Shown: positions 53,886 through 60,891 of the stretch, one piece after another
Layout of the letters: every line of letters starts with the position of its first letter
How positions within the stretch are numbered: position 1 is the first letter of the stretch
Assembly (NCBI RefSeq): GCF_003008555.2
Contig: NZ_CP027665.1
Location: forward strand, 1,984,001-2,048,000
Reading direction: 5' to 3'
DNA: 64,000 nucleotides
From: Pukyongiella litopenaei
GTDB taxonomy: Bacteria > Pseudomonadota > Alphaproteobacteria > Rhodobacterales > Rhodobacteraceae
The notes under the pieces: model-generated
What the model saw: the letters and a program-made list of their open reading frames with translations, nothing else
What the model was told of the DNA's origin: nothing
Database searches by the model: none
Program-made: the position numbers and the translations under genes

Positions 53886-55529
53886 GTGGCAAGCAAAGGT
53901 GTGATTTTTCAACGGCTTCTTGAGCGAGGATTTTATCCCCGCGAGCTGCCTCCTACCTTCAGAACCGTCAACTTCGGATCGTTACTTGCCTCGAAGCCGG
54001 CGTATTTGAAACCGCAAAAAGACTTCTCTGGTGAGACTGTTTTTTTGGATGGAGCAACCTTCCAAGGCAACCACAGAACCTTTGGCGTCATTAATCCAAT
54101 CAATTACGCACTGCTTTCTGAGTTCTTGGCCGAGAATTGGCCCGATGTTGAAAAGGTTATGGCAATCAGCCAGTTTTCCGCGTTCAAGGTCGTGTTTCCG
54201 GACAACATTGCGGTAGGCGGTCGAGCGTTTCAGAGATCATCGTTCTCAGGGAAGCTCAAGAAACAAGCATATCTGTCGAGCGCGTACCCATCTGTGGTGC
54301 ATCTGGACATCAACAGGTTTTATGGTTCCATTTACTCACACTCGATACCTTGGGCTGTCTTGGGGAAACCCGAGGCTTTGAAGCAGCACAAAGCCAAGAC
54401 CCTAGACACACATTGGAGCGCGGAACTTGATCGTCTGATCAGGGCCTGCAACCGAAATCAGACGATTGGCATCCCTATTGGCCCTGACACCTCGCGTGTG
54501 GTTTCTGAGCTCGTATTGTCGCGTATCGATCATGAATTGAAGAAGAATGGGGCAGGCCTCCGAAAGCGGCAGGTGTTCCATAACATCGATGACTACGAGA
54601 TCGGCGTCGAAAACACGACGGAAGCAGAACGGGTGATCGCCAGATTTGAAAAGGAAATCAGAAAGTTCGAGTTGAGGAGCCACGACGGCAAGACTGGTGT
54701 GATTTCCGGTGAACTGCCGGAGAACCTACGTTGGGAACCAAAATTCAACCTACTGAAAGGGCTTGAAGATGAGGAGTTCCTGGATGGTTTTTTTGCACTG
54801 TTGGCCAGTGAGCGCGGCGCCTACCCTGGCTCGAATATCGTTGGCTACGGATTGAGCCGCTTTGCGAAAAAGATAGCATCTTGCTCTGACAAAGAGCTGT
54901 CTCTTCGCCATCTTCAAACTCTACTTTATTCCTCTCCGCGCTTTGTAAGCTGGGTGGCGCCTTTGTTTGTTGGTCTGAAAGGGGGTGATGACCTTGATCG
55001 CGCTCAAAAACGGTTGCTCCGTTGGGGCGTGGAAGAGTGTTCCCGTAGGCATGATATCGTTTCGCTCTTGTGGTTTTTGTACCTTCACCTTCAATTTGAC
55101 CTAAAGCTGTCTAAGGCGCTCAAGAAACTTTGTTTCGAGGTTGAATCCGTGTTGGTAGACTTGGTCTTGGCGCACGCTGATCACAACGGGCTTGTGAAAG
55201 GGGGATTCGCAGAGGCACCGGGTCGATACCAGAACGCAAGTCTTGGTTCCTCGGCATGGTTGTTCCTTTATGAAACAGAGGTGCGAGGATGGAAGGCAGC
55301 CGCTGGCACCACAAAAATCGGTCAGTCAGAGGATCCAAAGAAGTTCTTCAAACTGATGAAAAAAAATGACGTTCACTTCTATGACATAACTGCGTTCGGA
55401 GTGTCTGCGTTCCCTTGGAGCCTTGGCGAAGACGACTTTTATCCGACCCACGAAGATACAGAAAACTGGCTTGATTTTGATGGGCTTGATGCCGACGAAG
55501 ACGATGACGAAGACTACTTTGTCTACTGA
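53886..55529 (+). CDS. Reverse transcriptase, UG/Abi (DRT) type
   Basis: 547-residue RNA-directed DNA polymerase. The N-terminus (RLLERGFYPRELPPTF) is typical of defence-associated RTs. Motif A is HLDINRFYGSIY with D141; motif B is IPIGPDTSRVVSE at 196-208; motif C is HNIDDYEIG with D235 and D236, so all three catalytic carboxylates are present and the usual YxDD is N-I-D-D. No X/thumb maturase domain of group II introns is seen, and no retron msr/msd. The C-terminal 250 residues are helical and end in an acidic tail (DADEDDDEDYF). The GTG start has no clear ribosome site. Likely cotranscribed with mod and res. Anti-phage function is inference from the family. Confidence 0.85.
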   Translation: MASKGVIFQRLLERGFYPRELPPTFRTVNFGSLLASKPAYLKPQKDFSGETVFLDGATFQGNHRTFGVINPINYALLSEFLAENWPDVEKVMAISQFSAFKVVFPDNIAVGGRAFQRSSFSGKLKKQAYLSSAYPSVVHLDINRFYGSIYSHSIPWAVLGKPEALKQHKAKTLDTHWSAELDRLIRACNRNQTIGIPIGPDTSRVVSELVLSRIDHELKKNGAGLRKRQVFHNIDDYEIGVENTTEAERVIARFEKEIRKFELRSHDGKTGVISGELPENLRWEPKFNLLKGLEDEEFLDGFFALLASERGAYPGSNIVGYGLSRFAKKIASCSDKELSLRHLQTLLYSSPRFVSWVAPLFVGLKGGDDLDRAQKRLLRWGVEECSRRHDIVSLLWFLYLHLQFDLKLSKALKKLCFEVESVLVDLVLAHADHNGLVKGGFAEAPGRYQNASLGSSAWLFLYETEVRGWKAAAGTTKIGQSEDPKKFFKLMKKNDVHFYDITAFGVSAFPWSLGEDDFYPTHEDTENWLDFDGLDADEDDDEDYFVY

Positions 55530-55560
55530 CAAATGCGATATCCGTCGCATTTGTTGTTGG
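55530..55560 (+). terminator. Hairpin terminator after the reverse transcriptase gene
   Basis: CAAATGCGA (55530-55538) and TCGCATTTG (55545-55553) are a perfect nine-pair stem around TATCCG, followed by TTGTTGG. It begins at the base after the RT stop. Its symmetry would also let it act on the convergent nitrilase transcript. The other 120 bases to the nitrilase stop hold only a CCACCGGTGG palindrome and nothing else clear. Confidence 0.65.
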
Positions 55561-55678
55561 TTCAAATCGAGTTTGCTATTTCCGAATGGGGTTCAGATGG
55601 GCTGGCTCCTTCGTGCTGCACACATTGCAAAGGGCCCACCGGTGGTGACTTATAGCGAATTGTAGGCGCAACGCCGTG

Positions 55679-57463
55679 CTAAGGCATTAATATGGGTTGC
55701 TGCCCATGAAACCGCCAAGACCAATTCGAAACGCTTCGCCCATCAATTGTGTAATCCGTCGTGTCTTTTCCGGCTAAAGAAACAAGTACGCCAGCCGGTC
55801 CATCACCAGACGGCATCATTATTTGCTCCACGTTTCCGGTTTCGTCCTTCCAGAGAGCGATGGCACGAGAGGGAGGATACTTGCCGCTTTGGTTCATTCT
55901 CCTGATCAACCCCCATGACGTGAAGGTCATTACGCTACATCCCGGGTCATCAGCGAGGCTTGATGCATAACGCGCACCCCAACGCCCAGGAAGCTGCGGA
56001 CCATCCATCAACAGCGCGAACACTAGATTGGGACCAACAGAACGGATGATTTCGTGGCAAGGATCGCTTCTAGCCAAATCTTCACAAATCATTGTCACAA
56101 ATGTCGAAGACTGGCGAAACCGGTGAAAATAGAGTTCGGGTGTCATGATCTTGTGGCTTTCCCACCAACAGGCCACGGCTGGATTCAGAGCACTAGCCAA
56201 AGCGTAGTCTGTCACCTGACGCGCATCCAGCCGCCATCTGTGGTGCTTTCGGCGACTTACAGCTGATATCCAAGGTTTGCCATTGGCGCCCTTTTTCTCA
56301 TGACGTAGGGCTGTAAGAACATGGTTCCCCTCATGCTGGTCGCAGTTCTTGGAGGCCCCAGAGATTATGAATTCCAGTTCGGGCTCAACTTCCCACGCGG
56401 CTTTGCAGATTCGGTCAAAACTATCCCAGTTAAGGGCATATTCCGGGAACATGACCGCATTTAAGGATTTCGTTTGTTTCTTGGCCTGCTTGATCAAGTC
56501 CCGTGTGATGCCTTCGAGTTTGGACGGGTCTTCAAGCCAGCTTTGCCGGAGCGAAAAATTGCCCCAAGGGCGTTGTCCGTGCTTTCCATCGTGCGGCGGC
56601 ACCTCTTCAAAGTCGATACCTTGTATCTCGAACGGTGACGGTATCAGAAGGATGTCGAGCGTCGCACGGTCGTCATGGCGCAATGCTCCCACTGGTTCGG
56701 CCCACTGACATCGAACCGCTGCCCGTGGCGGCAACAATGCTAGGTTGGCCGACAAACTCCGAAGCGTGCACCCAACCTGAGCAATCCTGCTTTTCGGCAA
56801 GACGCAGACAACATCAGTGTCGATTCTTTCTGTCATGGATGCCGGGTGACGGTGCCGCCTCGTCAGCGAGCTTCCAGCGATGGTTTTTTCATCTTGTGCA
56901 CCTTTGTCAGGCTGGTTCTTAGCGGCGAGGAGGTCACGCATTACATTGGCTACCTCCTCGTTATCGTCTAACGGGCGCCCCAGACCTTCCGCCGCCATGT
57001 CTGCAATCAAAAGGAGCTGGAACGCAGTTTTGCACCACTCGAGAGTTCCTGGTCCTTTCTCTTCCTGAGACAACAGCCTAGGTCGAAGACAGGAGTCTTT
57101 TTGTGATAGAAGGCGGGTCCAAATATCTTGAATTCCTGCCGATTTCCCCTCCGTGCGCCAAGCTCTGGCCAGTTCTTTGAGTTCGCTCCGCTCCGCTTGA
57201 GACAGGAAAATGGAGGCTTCGGGCTCGGGGCATGTGCTAGACGGCTCAAACCAGCCGATTGTGCCGCTTACCCGTAACAAATGCGCGACCGCGCCGAACA
57301 CATCGGTTGGCAAAGCAGGCAGGACTTCCCATGTAGGTGGGGCGGGAGGACTGTCGCCAAGCTGTGGCTGCGGAAAGGTGCCGTGCGGCATCACGTTGCG
57401 GAGTTCGTCGAACACAGAACGGTACTGAATGGCTTGTTCTAGTTCGAATTCCATATCCTGCAC
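55679..57463 (-). CDS. Nitrilase-fold (carbon-nitrogen hydrolase) protein convergent to the RT
   Basis: 594-residue protein. The N-terminal half (1-230) is unrecognised. The second half fits the nitrilase fold with its catalytic triad: E341 in VMFPEYALNW, K406 in SRRKHHRW and C460 in TMICEDLAR, followed by GPNLVFALLMDG and SSLADDPGCSVMTFTS. Nitrilase domains fused to RTs define the known DRT1 defence proteins; here the domain is a separate gene facing the RT gene end to end (gap 149 bases). The GTG at 57463 has a GGAG six bases upstream; an ATG at 57454 is possible. Hydrolysed substrate unknown. Composition is AT-rich like the RT gene. Confidence 0.75.
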   Translation of the reverse strand: MQDMEFELEQAIQYRSVFDELRNVMPHGTFPQPQLGDSPPAPPTWEVLPALPTDVFGAVAHLLRVSGTIGWFEPSSTCPEPEASIFLSQAERSELKELARAWRTEGKSAGIQDIWTRLLSQKDSCLRPRLLSQEEKGPGTLEWCKTAFQLLLIADMAAEGLGRPLDDNEEVANVMRDLLAAKNQPDKGAQDEKTIAGSSLTRRHRHPASMTERIDTDVVCVLPKSRIAQVGCTLRSLSANLALLPPRAAVRCQWAEPVGALRHDDRATLDILLIPSPFEIQGIDFEEVPPHDGKHGQRPWGNFSLRQSWLEDPSKLEGITRDLIKQAKKQTKSLNAVMFPEYALNWDSFDRICKAAWEVEPELEFIISGASKNCDQHEGNHVLTALRHEKKGANGKPWISAVSRRKHHRWRLDARQVTDYALASALNPAVACWWESHKIMTPELYFHRFRQSSTFVTMICEDLARSDPCHEIIRSVGPNLVFALLMDGPQLPGRWGARYASSLADDPGCSVMTFTSWGLIRRMNQSGKYPPSRAIALWKDETGNVEQIMMPSGDGPAGVLVSLAGKDTTDYTIDGRSVSNWSWRFHGQQPILMP

Positions 57464-57523
57464 TTAAAACTCCGCCTTGAAAACGCCGCAAAAGCTCGCT
57501 AGAGCAGCGCGCAACAGTAACCA

Positions 57524-57554
57524 CATGTCAATCTTGGATTGCAAGACTGACATG
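57524..57554. promoter_or_regulatory. 31-bp imperfect palindrome between nitrilase and small gene
   Basis: CATGTCA (57524-57530) and TGACATG (57548-57554) pair perfectly, and TCTTG with CAAGA pair inside them. The dyad lies in the 172-base divergent region between the nitrilase-like gene and the 69-residue gene. A direct repeat GGTTGAC also occurs at 57576-57582 and 57609-57615. The layout suggests an operator controlling both genes. The possible regulator is not identified. Confidence 0.5.
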
Positions 57555-57635
57555 GAACCCGATGTGAATGATTGTGGTTGACTAACCGTGGCTCGAGTTG
57601 CCACAGTCGGTTGACCAAATGAAAAGGCTAAGAAA

Positions 57636-57845
57636 ATGTCTAGCTTCTATTCGAAAGAGATGATCGAAGAGACATCTCGTGAAGCTGCTGAAGCTCTAAC
57701 GCGTACTGCTGATTGGATGGCCAAGCAAACCATGCAAAATATGCTGCGCGTTAATCCCGACGCCGCAGCCGCTCATGGCGGCCAAGAACAACTTCTTGGC
57801 AAGCTCAGGAGCAGCTATCAGAATTCACTAACGCTAGCTGGGTGA
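57636..57845 (+). CDS. 69-residue orphan protein of the element
   Basis: MSSFYSKEMIEETSREAAEA at the start, predicted to be mostly helical with no membrane segment and no recognised domain. AAGGCTAAGAAA lies before the ATG. A strong intrinsic terminator follows 45 bases after the stop, so the gene is a compact single-gene transcription unit. It is divergent from the nitrilase-like gene and shares its control region. I do not recognise it; a small accessory or regulator of the neighbouring module is a guess. Confidence 0.6.
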   Translation: MSSFYSKEMIEETSREAAEALTRTADWMAKQTMQNMLRVNPDAAAAHGGQEQLLGKLRSSYQNSLTLAG

Positions 57846-57889
57846 GCTCTGCGGTAGCGGTAGCGCATCGTACGCGATGATGTTGAGGA

Positions 57890-57916
57890 GGGGCCGTAAC
57901 GGCCCCTTTCTTGTTT
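57890..57916 (+). terminator. Intrinsic terminator of the 69-residue gene
   Basis: GGGGCCG (57890-57896) pairs with CGGCCCC (57900-57906) around a TAA loop, followed by TTTCTTGTTT. A strong GC stem with a T-rich tail. Confidence 0.9.
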
Positions 57917-58002
57917 GGGGGCATATCGTTTCCAACATCAGGGTTGTAGCGGCTCGGCCCGGTTTACGAGGTAATGGACCACCGATCGGTCCTTACTTCT
58001 AA

Positions 58003-58074
58003 TGCCAGGAAAGTACCTGTTTGCCACACCTCAGCATGGCAAAGGGCGCGCAACTGCCAACCCAAAACTTGGCA
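58003..58074. repeat. Clustered TGCCA/TGGCA inverted repeats, possible oriT or binding sites
   Basis: TTGCCA (58021-58026) pairs with TGGCAA (58037-58042), and TGCCAA (58055-58060) pairs with TTGGCA (58069-58074). A further TGCCA is at 58003-58007. The cluster is just past the 3' end of the relaxase gene. No T-tail follows on either strand, so it is not an intrinsic terminator. An origin of transfer or regulator site is possible; no nick-site consensus was recognised. Confidence 0.35.
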
Positions 58075-58080
58075 ACACAC

Positions 58081-59637
58081 TCAATGCGTCAGCCCCCGAT
58101 CCATGTCCCGATCCCGCGCCTCTAGCTCTGTCTCAGCCACTCTTCGGCGTCCCTCGCTAAGGTCAAGCTCTCGTTCAACTTCGCGTCCAGCGCGTTGTAG
58201 GTGGCCTCTTCGCTCAGCAAGCCACGCAACGCCTGCATTGACGCGATCTGCGAGCGTATGAGCAGCGTCGCGCAGCCCGCGATACCATCCAACTGGGCTT
58301 GCAGCCTCTTCGTCGAGCGCGCTTCTAACCCGCTCAATTCCTGCGCTGAGGTTTCGCAGGCCGTCACCAACCGCTCGACGCAGGCGAGCAAGTCGCGCTC
58401 CAAGGCTGTCAGGGGCGTCGTCATTCACTTCTCCTCTATCTTGATGCAGATGACCGGCGTCCCAGCCAGTGTGCAGGTCTTCAATTCGGTCCTGGCGGGG
58501 TCCAGCGTCAGCCAGCTCTGCTCTCCCTGGTCGATCCGTGTCAGGCCCAGTTCCGTCAGCTCCGAGCTCATCAGCAGCGACGTCCAGAACCAGCTCGCGG
58601 CCATCATCGAGGCGATCCCCGTCACGATCAGCCCCGAGATCACCCAGGGCGAGATCGTCAGCCAGCGCCTGATCTGCTCGGTCCGCGTCTCGAACAAGCT
58701 CCTGTTCTCGTTCAGGAAGCGGCGCGTATCGCTCTCGATGGTACGCCGCGCGTCGTTCGCAATACCCGTCAAATCGGTCCTGAAGCTCTCTAGCTGGGAT
58801 GCCATCGAGGCGGCGTAGTCCTGGCGTATCGTGTCGAGTTCCGCGTTCAGTTTCTCGCTCAGCCGGGTCGGCTTGCCAGTCTTCATGGAAAATCTCTCCT
58901 TTCAGGCGCCAGCGTTCGCCGGTCTCGGGGTCCTGGGCTGTGAGGTAGGCCTTGCCGACGCGGGGCAGGTCGAAGCCCGCATCGGCCAGGGCATCGACCA
59001 TGCTGGCGCGATCCTCGATCAGACCCATCGATATCTGATCGAGGATCCACGCATGCAGCTCGTCGCGGCCATGAGCGCGGGTCGGGGCCTCGATGGTGTC
59101 GCGCACCTCTTGGGCGCGCTCCAGCTCCATCGGATCGGCCCAGCCGTGGCGCTGGTTCATCAGGTCGCGCAGGCTGTCAAAGGCGTCCTGATAGCCGGGT
59201 GGCGCGATGTTGAGGCTGCGCCCTGTGGTCAGCTCGAGGCGCGGGCTGCAGAAATGCAGCTCGACGCGGCCTTCGTGGCTGTGACGAACCCAGAGCATGT
59301 CGTATTGCTCGCCGTCCAGACCGGCAAAGGCCAGTTGCTCGAAGGCGACCATCACCTCGGCCTGCTGCGCCTCGCTGGGCGCGTCCTCGGCGGCAAAGCT
59401 GATCACGCCCGCGCGGTAGGTCCATTGGTGGCGGCTGGCGTTGATCAGCGCCTCGGTGCGGGCCGGATCGCCGCGCAGCACCTCGGGCAAGGGCTCGCGC
59501 GTCACCATCAAGGGCTGGCCACCGGCGTCGCGGATCAGGTCACGATTGCCGTCATAGGCCAGCACGCGCTCGGCCACGAGATAGCCGACCGGCCCCGCAC
59601 CCGCGCCCTTGCCGTTGGGGAAGAACTTGATCAGCAC
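58081..59637 (-). CDS. Relaxase / mobilization nuclease (MobA/MbeA-like)
   Basis: 518-residue relaxase. The N-terminal domain (about 1-180) starts MLIKFFPNGKGAGAGPVGYL and has the His-rich relaxase motif LWVRHSHEGRVELHF near residue 112. A long charged C-terminal part (about 240-518) is rich in Asp, Arg and Glu. It nicks oriT and pilots the strand in mobilization. Two further genes (58425-58886 and 58122-58424) are read in another frame inside it, as in the ColE1 mob region. It overlaps the mobC-like gene at its start by seven bases. MOB class is not certain. Confidence 0.85.
   Translation of the reverse strand: MLIKFFPNGKGAGAGPVGYLVAERVLAYDGNRDLIRDAGGQPLMVTREPLPEVLRGDPARTEALINASRHQWTYRAGVISFAAEDAPSEAQQAEVMVAFEQLAFAGLDGEQYDMLWVRHSHEGRVELHFCSPRLELTTGRSLNIAPPGYQDAFDSLRDLMNQRHGWADPMELERAQEVRDTIEAPTRAHGRDELHAWILDQISMGLIEDRASMVDALADAGFDLPRVGKAYLTAQDPETGERWRLKGEIFHEDWQADPAERETERGTRHDTPGLRRLDGIPARELQDRFDGYCERRAAYHRERYAPLPEREQELVRDADRADQALADDLALGDLGADRDGDRLDDGRELVLDVAADELGADGTGPDTDRPGRAELADAGPRQDRIEDLHTGWDAGHLHQDRGEVNDDAPDSLGARLARLRRAVGDGLRNLSAGIERVRSALDEEAASPVGWYRGLRDAAHTLADRVNAGVAWLAERRGHLQRAGREVERELDLSEGRRRVAETELEARDRDMDRGLTH
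58122..58424 (-). CDS. MbeD/MobD-like protein nested in the relaxase gene
   Basis: 100-residue protein in a different frame within the relaxase gene. Mostly helical with LERDLLACVERLVTACETSA, a heptad-like Leu pattern and a coiled-coil C-terminus. Its start directly abuts the stop of the mbeB-like gene (58425). Nested helical genes in this order (relaxase, then B, then D) are known in ColE1-type plasmids, where D helps mobilization and entry exclusion. Identification rests on position and overall character. Confidence 0.6.
   Translation of the reverse strand: MTTPLTALERDLLACVERLVTACETSAQELSGLEARSTKRLQAQLDGIAGCATLLIRSQIASMQALRGLLSEEATYNALDAKLNESLTLARDAEEWLRQS
58425..58886 (-). CDS. MbeB/MobB-like membrane protein nested in the relaxase gene
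   Basis: 153-residue protein in another frame of the relaxase gene. The first 90 residues are polar and helical (EKLNAELDTIRQDYAASM), followed by one membrane-spanning segment of about 22 residues (WVISGLIVTGIASMMAASWF) and a short C-terminal domain with two Cys. A GGAGAGA ribosome site precedes the ATG 58886. ColE1 MbeB likewise has a soluble part and a membrane segment and helps relaxosome-coupling protein contact. Confidence 0.7.
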   Translation of the reverse strand: MKTGKPTRLSEKLNAELDTIRQDYAASMASQLESFRTDLTGIANDARRTIESDTRRFLNENRSLFETRTEQIRRWLTISPWVISGLIVTGIASMMAASWFWTSLLMSSELTELGLTRIDQGEQSWLTLDPARTELKTCTLAGTPVICIKIEEK

Positions 59638-60089
59638 CGCCGCGCCGCCTCAACGATCTGGGCAAGCTGACGTTCGATCACCAACAGGCGGCGCGCGACG
59701 GTCAAGCTGTCGAGGTCGGTGCGGCCCACCAGCATCGCGCGGTTCAGCCAGCGCGCGATCTGGTTGAGGTTGCCACCAATGCGCCCCACGGCCAGCACCA
59801 GGGCCGGATCGACGCGTGGCACGGGCTTGCGGCGGCGCGCCTCGGTCAGGCCAAGCGCCTCGCGTAGGAGCGTTGCGGCGGGCAGGCCTGCAGCCTCGGC
59901 CTTGGCGCGCAGCTCGGCCTTCTCGGTGGCCGTGCAACGGAAGACGAAGGTCTCCGTCAGCGGCTCCTTTGCGCGGGCTTTTCCCGCGCCGGTGGGGTTC
60001 GAAGGGGAGGCTTGCCGCCCCTCGCAAGGTCCCGTGTCATCCGCGCCAGCGTATGACATGGGTCGCCTTGCTGTTTCCTCAGACCGCAT
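59631..60089 (-). CDS. MobC-like relaxosome accessory protein
   Basis: 152-residue protein. Start ATG 60089 (MRSEETARRPMSYAG) has GGGGAGAA upstream. The family pattern is FRCTATEKAELRAKAEAAGL (ribbon-helix-helix-like DNA-binding start) and GGNLNQIARWLNRA near the C-terminus, typical of MobC proteins that bind oriT beside the nick. It overlaps the relaxase start by seven bases and the HTH protein stop at its 5' side, forming a coupled operon with both. Confidence 0.82.
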   Translation of the reverse strand: MRSEETARRPMSYAGADDTGPCEGRQASPSNPTGAGKARAKEPLTETFVFRCTATEKAELRAKAEAAGLPAATLLREALGLTEARRRKPVPRVDPALVLAVGRIGGNLNQIARWLNRAMLVGRTDLDSLTVARRLLVIERQLAQIVEAARRC

Positions 60090-60891
60090 GGCGGTTCTCC
60101 CCCACGGTCGGGGCAACATCCTGCCGAAGACGCGATGCACGCTGCATCTGACGTGGTGCAAAGGACGCGATACGGGGTGCGGCTGACGTGGCGCATGCGC
60201 CATCCTGCGCCTGACGGATGACATCCCGCAAATGACGCAACTGCGCCTGCCATTCCGCGCTGTCCACCGGGGCCGGTGTCCGTGCGGGTAGCCAGAAGCC
60301 CAGGTGATGCTCATGCGGTGACAGAGGCAGGCTGCGCTCCAGCGTCGTCATCCCTTCCCGGGCAAGCCGCGCGTCCCAGTCCCGGACAAAGCAGATGCCC
60401 CTCGGGACAAACACCAGGTCCGGCGCGGACGCGCGCCGCTGTTCTTTTCTAAGTTCTTGTTCTCTGTTCGGGGGGCGATCCTGTCCCCCTTTGCCGGACA
60501 GGTCTGTCCCGCTTTGCGGACAGGATTGTCCCCCTTTGGCGCGGCCAAGCGGGACAATCTTGTCCCCCTCCCGGCGGCGCTCGGTTGCCCGTTTCATGGC
60601 CGCCTCGGTCGGGCGGTAGCGCGAGGATTTCCCCTTGTTGGTCCCGCGCTCCACGGTCATGTAACCCGCCGCCTCGACCTTGTTCAGCGCGCGTTTGACC
60701 GACTTGGCATGCTTGCCGATGGCCGCGCCTATGGTCTCGAAAGACGGGCGGCTCTCGCCGGTTTCATGGTCGGCATGGGCAAGGGCCAGGTAGAGCGCAA
60801 CGCGCAGAGCATTGTCGTCCAGATCATGGTCGGTGACCATTTCCAGCAGGTATTGCAGCTTGATCTTGCAGAAGGGGAGAAGCTCAGACAT
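60079..60891 (-). CDS. Helix-turn-helix protein, possible replication initiator
   Basis: 270-residue protein. The N-terminal 105 residues form a winged-HTH domain (RVALYLALAHADHETGESRP, then FETIGAAIGKHAKSVKRAL) as in small-plasmid replication or regulatory proteins. A linker (about 108-145) contains imperfect repeats of the GGQ/GxD...CP kind that are the translation of tandem DNA dyads at 60479-60568. The C-terminus (about 155-270) is unrecognised. It is first in the mob operon. A replication function is plausible for an integrative element but not shown; transcriptional control of the mob genes is the alternative. Confidence 0.65.
   Translation of the reverse strand: MSELLPFCKIKLQYLLEMVTDHDLDDNALRVALYLALAHADHETGESRPSFETIGAAIGKHAKSVKRALNKVEAAGYMTVERGTNKGKSSRYRPTEAAMKRATERRREGDKIVPLGRAKGGQSCPQSGTDLSGKGGQDRPPNREQELRKEQRRASAPDLVFVPRGICFVRDWDARLAREGMTTLERSLPLSPHEHHLGFWLPARTPAPVDSAEWQAQLRHLRDVIRQAQDGACATSAAPRIASFAPRQMQRASRLRQDVAPTVGENRHAV
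60479..60568. repeat. Tandem dyad repeats inside the HTH gene (iteron-like)
   Basis: A unit of about 23 bases with ends TGTCCC...GGACAGG occurs in tandem: CTGTCCCCCTTTGCCGGACA (from 60481) and CTGTCCCGCTTTGCGGACAG (from 60504) are nearly identical, followed by TTGTCCCCCTTTG (from 60527) and, after a spacer, GGGACAATCTTGTCCCCCTC. Each unit is itself a partial palindrome. The regularity within coding sequence is unusual and resembles iterons or multiple operators. Confidence 0.7.

Noticed and set aside
53886-55529. Reverse transcriptase considered as a group II intron maturase or retron RT
   Set aside because: No maturase X domain or HNH endonuclease, no intron boundaries and no msr/msd-like repeat upstream (only 40 bases). 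The N-terminal pattern fits defence RTs better.
57974-58818. Plus-strand frames over the 3' part of the relaxase gene
   Set aside because: Antisense to the relaxase and its nested genes, with Ser/Arg-rich low-complexity translation.
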